Of a stretch of DNA of 5,260 nucleotides, positions 1-3,719 are shown piece after piece. Numbering within the stretch: position 1 is the stretch's first letter; each line of letters opens with the position of its first letter. A program made the position numbers and the translations under genes. A model generated the notes under the pieces. The model did not search any database. It was not told the DNA's origin and worked only from the letters and a program-made list of their open reading frames with translations. Origin of the DNA: Bog-159 sp035602155 (lineage in GTDB: Bacteria > Acidobacteriota > Terriglobia > Bryobacterales > Bryobacteraceae); NCBI GenBank assembly GCA_035602155.1, contig DATNMW010000245.1, forward strand, positions 1-5,260, written 5' to 3'.

Positions 1-77
1 CGGTCGGTGGCGTAGGCGGCGGTGGCGGACAGGGCCAGACCAGCGGCGGTGCTGCGGAGGAATTCACGGCGATTCAT
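1..77 (-). CDS. N-terminus of a Tat-exported protein (partial, runs off left edge)
   Basis: Reading leftwards from the ATG at 77-75, the first 25 codons begin MNRREFLRSTAAG and continue with a hydrophobic, alanine-rich stretch ending in an AYA-type cleavage region. This is a classic twin-arginine signal: R3-R4-E-F-L followed by a short h-region and a probable signal-peptidase site near residue 23. The mature protein lies outside the window, so its function cannot be stated. In Acidobacteriota and Planctomycetota this exact style of leader is common on Gfo/Idh/MocA oxidoreductases, sugar-phosphate isomerase-like proteins and DUF1501-type proteins, but nothing here selects among them. No Shine-Dalgarno sequence precedes the ATG. 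A TATACT hexamer ends 7 nt before it, so the mRNA may be leaderless. It is divergent from the phosphoesterase gene and about 0.93 kb away from that gene's candidate promoter. Confidence 0.65.
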   Translation of the reverse strand, partial: MNRREFLRSTAAGLALSATAAYATD

Positions 78-84
78 AAGGTTG

Positions 85-90
85 AGTATA
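85..90 (-). promoter_or_regulatory. Candidate -10 box (TATACT) for a leaderless transcript
   Basis: On the minus strand TATACT (one mismatch to TATAAT) is followed by exactly 7 nt and then the ATG of the Tat-signal gene. That places the expected transcription start at or next to the A of the start codon. There is no AGGAGG-like sequence between the box and the ATG, which fits leaderless initiation. No convincing -35 hexamer is seen at 16-18 nt upstream, where the sequence is C-rich. The call rests on spacing and one hexamer only. Confidence 0.33.
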
Positions 91-521
91 CGACGGGGCG
101 GAGCGGGGGGCTGAGGCGGGGGCGAAAAATCCAGGCGCGGAACGGGCGAGTAATTTCCATCCCGGCCCGCGAGCGAAGAGACTTTCATAGAATCCGGCGT
201 TTATTCTCGATAATGCTGTCGGCGCCTCTTAGTTTAACTTTGTGGTTAAGCGCCTCACGTTCCGCAGACGTATTTTGCCGCCTACCTTTAAGATCGGACC
301 AGTTCGCCATAGCCATGAAGCTTGGCCGAGCAGATCAGCCAAATTCCGCGCCGTCCCTCGCGGGCCGGGACTACAAAGAAAAGTGACAAACGAAGCCAAA
401 TCTGAATAAATGGCGTCGTAAGCGATTGTTTTAGTTATAGTTGCACGACTTAATTCAAGTTTCGCTTGCCATTTACCCTTCCGGGGAAACAAAGCGGAGA
501 GGGCTGCGAATTGATTTCGTA

Positions 522-627
522 TGTTGCATCTGGCTGCGTTTGTTGCATCGGTACGAACCCGCATTGGCCTGCTTAGGGGATCCGAAGGATGTCGCAAGGC
601 AACGTTTTTGCGATTTCATGTTGCATC
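522..627 (+). repeat. Three exact copies of a 9-mer, TGTTGCATC
   Basis: TGTTGCATC occurs at 522-530, 541-549 and 619-627, so copies are 19 and 78 nt apart (start to start). The first two are nearly two helical turns apart and would face a similar side of the DNA. Flanks differ, so this is not a tandem duplication. It could be a set of binding sites for an unidentified regulator, a remnant of repeated sequence, or chance. No known operator consensus is recognised. Confidence 0.35.
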
Positions 628-1008
628 GCGTAACATTCGTCAGTGAAGTGCGCGGAGCCGCCGTTGGGGTTTCTCTTGAAATGAGGGTAGCACGGAGGCC
701 TGTGGAGTCGAGTGCAGTGACAGCGCTTGGGAAATTGTTTTCAGTGTATTACGGCGGATTTGATTGCGGTGACTCTGCCCGGGCGTGGATGGCGGTGCCC
801 ACAATGCCGCGAATATTTAGCTACCGAGGGCTTCCCGATATCTGTCGAATGACACAACCGCCCCGTTCGCATCGCGCGTTCGAAGGAAGATATTCGAAAC
901 GGCGTACCAATACGCGACCGTCTCTAATCGGCCGTTCAACGCCTGCGGCGCGAATAGTCTCCTCCGGCTAGTGTGTCTCCGTTCACACGGCGCGTTCTCT
1001 CAGGGCCG

Positions 1009-1052
1009 CTGTCATCGCGAATTCATCCGCTCGTCATCCGCGCGTCACGACT
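1009..1052 (+). promoter_or_regulatory. Candidate Pho box array: four 11-nt direct repeats
   Basis: Four consecutive 11-nt units are seen: CTGTCATCGCG (1009-1019), AATTCATCCGC (1020-1030), TCGTCATCCGC (1031-1041) and GCGTCACGACT (1042-1052). TCA sits at the same place in every unit (1012, 1023, 1034, 1045), and the first 7 nt of unit 1 equal the PhoB half-site CTGTCAT; units 3 and 4 keep GTCAT and GTCAC. PhoB-family response regulators bind head-to-tail 11-nt repeats made of a 7-nt core plus a 4-nt spacer, so both phasing and core match. The gene downstream encodes a secreted phosphoesterase, a typical Pho regulon member. The last core ends 11 nt before a -10-like TACTTT, close to the spacing in classical pho promoters. 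Other OmpR/PhoB-family regulators also use 10-11-nt direct repeats, so the identity of the regulator is inferred. Confidence 0.5.
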
Positions 1053-1059
1053 CGCCTGC

Positions 1060-1065
1060 TACTTT
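1060..1065 (+). promoter_or_regulatory. Candidate -10 box (TACTTT) of the phosphoesterase promoter
   Basis: TACTTT keeps the TA and final T of TATAAT. It lies 11 nt after the GTCAC core of the last 11-nt repeat, as in activator-dependent pho promoters where Pho boxes replace the -35 element. No separate -35 hexamer is seen. Transcription would start around 1072, almost exactly at the left arm of the palindromic element, giving a leader of about 170 nt before the ATG at 1245. The hexamer alone is weak; the call depends on the adjoining repeats. Confidence 0.35.
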
Positions 1066-1073
1066 CGCTAGTG

Positions 1074-1182
1074 GCCCGTGGCAGAAGCGGCAAAACACCG
1101 CTTACTGACGTGCGCGGCTCAGTAGATTCAATGCGTTACGGAGCCACGACGGTCAGGGAGCGACTTGACTTCTGCCACGGGC
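1074..1182. repeat. 109-bp palindromic repeat element with 14-bp terminal inverted repeats
   Basis: The outer arms are perfect: GCCCGTGGCAGAAG at 1074-1087 and its exact reverse complement at 1169-1182. Inside them, 1098-1123 and 1138-1163 form a second imperfect arm pair (18 of 26 positions complementary), leaving a 14-nt central loop at 1124-1137. The whole element can fold into one long hairpin. It has no transposase and is far too short for an autonomous IS, so it resembles a REP/MITE-type dispersed repeat. Its translation in the frame of the downstream gene contains LTDVRGSV and TTVRERL, a pair of motifs I recall from many acidobacterial hypothetical proteins, which would be conceptual translations of such elements. 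That recollection is unverified; the palindrome itself is directly visible. It lies between the candidate promoter and the ribosome binding site. Confidence 0.8.
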
Positions 1183-1220
1183 AGCAAGAGAAATCCATAT
1201 CGTTACAAGAAAGGAAAACC

Positions 1221-1252
1221 ATGTCGTCTCAAGGAGGGAAATTTATGTCGTC
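1221..1252 (+). repeat. Duplicated start region: two in-frame ATGTCGTC copies
   Basis: ATGTCGTC occurs at 1221-1228 and again at 1245-1252, 24 nt apart and therefore in the same frame. Each copy is preceded by its own purine-rich ribosome-binding-like sequence (AAGGA at 1211-1215 and AAGGAGG at 1231-1237). It resembles a small imperfect duplication of an RBS-plus-start segment. The downstream copy is the better start because of the stronger Shine-Dalgarno and the cleaner signal peptide. The upstream one would add only eight residues (MSSQGGKF). Confidence 0.55.
1231..1237 (+). promoter_or_regulatory. Strong Shine-Dalgarno (AAGGAGG) that decides the phosphoesterase start
   Basis: AAGGAGG is a full anti-16S match and ends 7 nt before the ATG at 1245, which is ideal spacing. 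It supports initiation at 1245 rather than at the GTG at 1071 (inside the repeat-derived leader) or the ATG at 1221 (weaker AAGGA, 5 nt spacing). Confidence 0.75.
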
Positions 1253-3179
1253 GTCCGAATTTCCGACAAGAGCCAGGCAGCACTTTGCGGTGGGCACAGC
1301 TATTCTTGCTTTGCTTGCCAATCTGGGAACGCCGGCCCCAGCCGGCGCCCAGGACCACCCAGCTACGGCCACACCGATTCAGCACGTGATCGTGATCATC
1401 GGGGAAAACCGCAGCTTCGACCACGTCTACGCCACCTACAAGCCGGCCAGCGGACAGACGGTTTCGAACTTGCTGTCCAAGGGCATCATCGACGCAAAGG
1501 GCCAGCCTGGTTCAAATAGGGCGCTGGCTGCGCAATTCAATGCGCTGGATACCACTACCTACGGCATCAGCCCGACCCCGAAAAAGGAGTATCCGAACAT
1601 CCCGCCGCCGGGAACGCAGGGCGCGCCCACGGTAGCCAGCGATTCCTCTCCCGCGCCGTTTCAAACGCTGGCGGTCGCGGAACTGGCCGAACCCGACCTG
1701 TTTGGAAAATACAACAATTATCTGATCACCGGCGCCACCGGTCTTCCGAACGACGTGGTCGACACTCGGGTCAAAGGAGCATACGATCTGGGATCGGGAC
1801 CGTTCCAGATCACGCCTTCAATCGTCTATGACTCCTATACCGGCAGCCCCGTCCATCGCTTCTATCAGATGTGGCAGCAGACGGACTGCGCCACCAGCCA
1901 CACGACTTCGGCCAACCCCAGCGGTTGTTTGGACGACCTTTTTTCGTGGGTTGAAGTGACCATTGGCGCCGGCAACAATGGCGCGCCTCAAACCCAGCCG
2001 TTTACAGAGATCAGCACCGGCGAAGGCTCCGACGCGCTGGGATTCTACAACGTTCAGAACGGTGACGCGCCGTACATGAAGTATCTGGCCGACAACTACA
2101 CATTGAGCGACAATATGCATCAATCCGTAATGGGCGGCACCGGCGCCAATCACATTATGTTCGGATATGCGGACGCCCTCTGGTATAGCGACGGCAACGG
2201 CCACATCGCCACACCGCCCGCCGAGCAGATTGAGAATCCCAACCCCCAGACCGGCGCCAACAACTGGTACGATCAGGACGGCTACTCCGGCGGCAGCTAC
2301 AGCAATTGTTCCGACCTGAGCCAGCCCGGTGTGCCGGCGGTAGTGAACTACCTGGAGTCGTTGAAGACTCCCATCAGCCCGCGCTGCACATCCAACGCCT
2401 ACTACCTGCTGAACAACTACAACCCCGGCTATATCGGGAACGGCGGGTTGGCAACTCCGTACTCCGCGTTCACTCTGCCTCCCACCGCGCAGCCGCACAT
2501 TGGCGACGTGCTTTCCGGAGCGGGCATTTCCTACACTTACTTTGGGGAAGGCTGGAACCTCTACGTGGCCGATCCCGCGGGAACGAACCCGTACGACGCT
2601 TACTGCAACATCTGCAACCCGTTCCAATATGCCAGCGACATTATGACCAACTCCGCCCAGGTCGAGGCCCACATTCAAGACACCACCGCTCTGTATGAAG
2701 ATATCGATACGGGCAATCTGCCCGCGGTTTCCATCGTGAAGCCCAGCGGCTTTGTGGATGGCCACCCGGCGTCTTCGAAGCTGGACTTGTTCGAGGGGTT
2801 CGTGAACCGGATCGTCAACCAGGTGCAAGCCTCGCCGCTCTGGTCGAGCACGGCCATCTTCATCACTTTCGACGAAGGCGGCGGCTATTACGATTCGGGT
2901 TACATCCAACCGGTCGATTTCTTTGGCGACGGCACACGTATCCCGCTGCTGATCGTGTCGCCGTACTCCACCGGGGGTATCGTCAACCACAGCTATGCCG
3001 ATCACGTCTCCATCGTCAAGTTTATCGAGCGCAACTGGAGTCTGCCAACGATCGGTCCGAAGACGCGCGACAACTTCCGCAATCCGGTCGTAGGATCGAA
3101 CCCCTACGTGCCGACCAATAGTCCGGCGCTGGACGATCTGTTCGACGCATTCAACTTCGGCGATCCGGGCACTAAGTAA
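1245..3179 (+). CDS. Secreted phosphoesterase, AcpA / phospholipase C family (PF04185-type)
   Basis: This 644-residue protein should hydrolyse phosphate mono- or diesters outside the cytoplasm, with a metal-dependent alkaline-phosphatase-like fold. A Sec signal peptide spans residues 1-35 (basic RAR, hydrophobic AVGTAILALLANLG, cleavage near AGA/QDH). The family N-terminal motif HVIVIIGENRSFDH lies at 47-60; E54 and N55 are the likely metal ligands. GGTGANH at 297-303 probably holds the nucleophile (T299; the family uses Ser or Thr). VKPSGFVDGHP is at 498-508. FDEGGGYYD, with D543 and E544 as probable metal ligands, is followed by TRIPLLIVSPYS at 564-575 and NHSYADHVS at 581-589. Six cysteines (215, 228, 355, 381, 454, 457) suggest disulfides. 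It is longer than the roughly 500-residue AcpA. Start 1245 was chosen from the Shine-Dalgarno; the frame stays open back to 1071 only through the repeat element. Phosphatase versus phospholipase C cannot be settled. Upstream Pho-like repeats suggest phosphate-starvation control. Confidence 0.93.
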   Translation: MSSSEFPTRARQHFAVGTAILALLANLGTPAPAGAQDHPATATPIQHVIVIIGENRSFDHVYATYKPASGQTVSNLLSKGIIDAKGQPGSNRALAAQFNALDTTTYGISPTPKKEYPNIPPPGTQGAPTVASDSSPAPFQTLAVAELAEPDLFGKYNNYLITGATGLPNDVVDTRVKGAYDLGSGPFQITPSIVYDSYTGSPVHRFYQMWQQTDCATSHTTSANPSGCLDDLFSWVEVTIGAGNNGAPQTQPFTEISTGEGSDALGFYNVQNGDAPYMKYLADNYTLSDNMHQSVMGGTGANHIMFGYADALWYSDGNGHIATPPAEQIENPNPQTGANNWYDQDGYSGGSYSNCSDLSQPGVPAVVNYLESLKTPISPRCTSNAYYLLNNYNPGYIGNGGLATPYSAFTLPPTAQPHIGDVLSGAGISYTYFGEGWNLYVADPAGTNPYDAYCNICNPFQYASDIMTNSAQVEAHIQDTTALYEDIDTGNLPAVSIVKPSGFVDGHPASSKLDLFEGFVNRIVNQVQASPLWSSTAIFITFDEGGGYYDSGYIQPVDFFGDGTRIPLLIVSPYSTGGIVNHSYADHVSIVKFIERNWSLPTIGPKTRDNFRNPVVGSNPYVPTNSPALDDLFDAFNFGDPGTK

Positions 3180-3205
3180 CCATGTTCGCTTGAATTGGTT
3201 CGCTT

Positions 3206-3250
3206 CTCAGCCGGACTGGAGGATAGTTGCGCCAGTCCGGCCGAGGTTTT
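3206..3250 (+). terminator. Hairpin plus T-tract, probable intrinsic terminator
   Basis: CTCAGCCGGACTGG at 3206-3219 pairs with CCAGTCCGGCCGAG at 3232-3245 over 14 positions with a single A-C mismatch (3209/3242); the inner 10 bp are perfect. The loop is 12 nt. The stem is followed by GTTTTCTT, a modest U-tract. It begins 27 nt after the phosphoesterase stop codon, the usual place for a Rho-independent terminator. It would separate the phosphoesterase from the small-protein/oxidase unit. Since the next ATG is only 20 nt beyond, partial readthrough or a role as a leader hairpin is also possible. Confidence 0.62.
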
Positions 3251-3269
3251 CTTGGGGAATTCCAGATCT

Positions 3270-3719
3270 ATGCACAAGTTACGATATCTTACTCTTTCGG
3301 CTGTTTTCTTAGCCGGCACGACGGCCGCGGACAAGCCGTCCGGCGCCGAACCCGCCGACGTTGCGGGTGACTGGCAGGTTTCATGGCAGGGCAGGCTGGG
3401 CACGGAGCAGTGCATGCTGCACCTGCGAGAGGACGGCGGAAAACTAACCGGAACCTTGCAGGAATTGCGGGGTTCATCGTCACTGTCCGGCACCGTCGAT
3501 GCGAACCGGATTTCCTTCGACGTGCGGTTCCCAGGCCCGCGCCCCTTCACCGTCCGATTCAACGGGACCGCGGGGAGCGACAAGATAGAAGGTACATCCC
3601 AAGCCGTCGGTGTTGGCGGCGCGGGCGCGTATCTGGGACACGGGGGGGAAGTTGTGCAGCCGGAGCATCCCTGGACGGCAAAGCGCGTGGCGAGTCAGGC
3701 GCAACACACAACCCCGTGA
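3270..3719 (+). CDS. Small secreted beta-rich protein of unknown function (lipocalin-like pattern)
   Basis: This 149-residue protein starts with a Sec signal peptide (MHKLRYLTLSAVFLAGTTAA, cleavage near residue 20). The mature part, residues 30-138, has the pattern GDW...V.W.G....E.C.L.L.EDGGKLTGTL...GSSSLSGTVD.NRISFDV......FTVRFNGT...DKIEGT, ending in PWTAKR. Such alternation of hydrophobic strands and D-G turns is typical of small calycin/lipocalin-like beta-barrels, which in Acidobacteriota often occur alone or attached to secreted hydrolases. No catalytic residues are recognisable, and the single mature cysteine (C48) argues against an internal disulfide. ATG 3270 was chosen because it begins the signal peptide; a TTG at 3195 would start inside the hairpin. 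The ribosome binding site is poor (GGGGA at 3254-3258). The stop overlaps the start of the multicopper oxidase (GTGA), so the two are probably co-translated and may work together; the function is unknown. Confidence 0.8.
   Translation: MHKLRYLTLSAVFLAGTTAADKPSGAEPADVAGDWQVSWQGRLGTEQCMLHLREDGGKLTGTLQELRGSSSLSGTVDANRISFDVRFPGPRPFTVRFNGTAGSDKIEGTSQAVGVGGAGAYLGHGGEVVQPEHPWTAKRVASQAQHTTP

Larger units (their letters stand above)
78..1008. other. Long intergenic stretch without a supportable gene
   Basis: Open frames exist on both strands (for example about 176 codons rightward over 441-971 and 122 codons leftward over 229-597). Neither has a ribosome binding site at its start, a recognisable motif, a signal peptide or a plausible protein composition; both are rich in scattered Arg, Cys and Ser as expected of noncoding frames. 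The central part (about 200-480) is visibly more AT-rich than the flanking genes. I see no tRNA, rRNA or CRISPR pattern. Visible details are a G-run cluster at 95-122, a 5-bp inverted repeat TTAAC/GTTAA at 234-249, three copies of TGTTGCATC between 522 and 627, and two TTCGAA palindromes near 880-900. It may contain a decayed gene or the regulatory region of the divergent genes; this is inference. Confidence 0.6.

Noticed and set aside
221..254. GGCGC/GCGCC and TTAAC/GTTAA inverted repeats as a structured RNA or terminator
   Set aside because: The two short arm pairs are out of register by 8 nt, so they do not stack into one stem, and no T-tract or known RNA fold follows.
229..597. 122-codon leftward open frame
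   Set aside because: It has no ribosome binding site, no recognisable family and covers the AT-richer noncoding stretch. I cannot exclude a decayed gene, but nothing supports it.
441..971. 176-codon rightward open frame in the intergenic region
   Set aside because: It starts at a TTG with no Shine-Dalgarno, shows no domain, signal or membrane pattern, and has a composition like noncoding DNA. Its end abuts but does not overlap the candidate Pho box array.
971..988. GTGTG/CACAC inverted repeat with GTTCAC as an additional Pho-type half-site
   Set aside because: The 5-bp stem is too short to stand out and the GTTCAC is out of phase (29 nt) with the 11-nt array.
1165..1201. TTGACT at 1165-1170 as a -35 with CATATC downstream as a -10
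   Set aside because: The spacing to the only -10-like sequence is about 25 nt, too long for a sigma-70 promoter, and the hexamer is part of the repeat element.
1818..3005. 395-codon open frame on the minus strand
   Set aside because: It is antisense to the conserved catalytic part of the phosphoesterase and has a Val/Arg/Gly-biased composition with no recognisable motif or ribosome binding site.
3195..3269. TTG at 3195 as the start of the small secreted protein
   Set aside because: It would place 25 extra residues, encoded by the terminator hairpin, ahead of a complete signal peptide that starts at ATG 3270.
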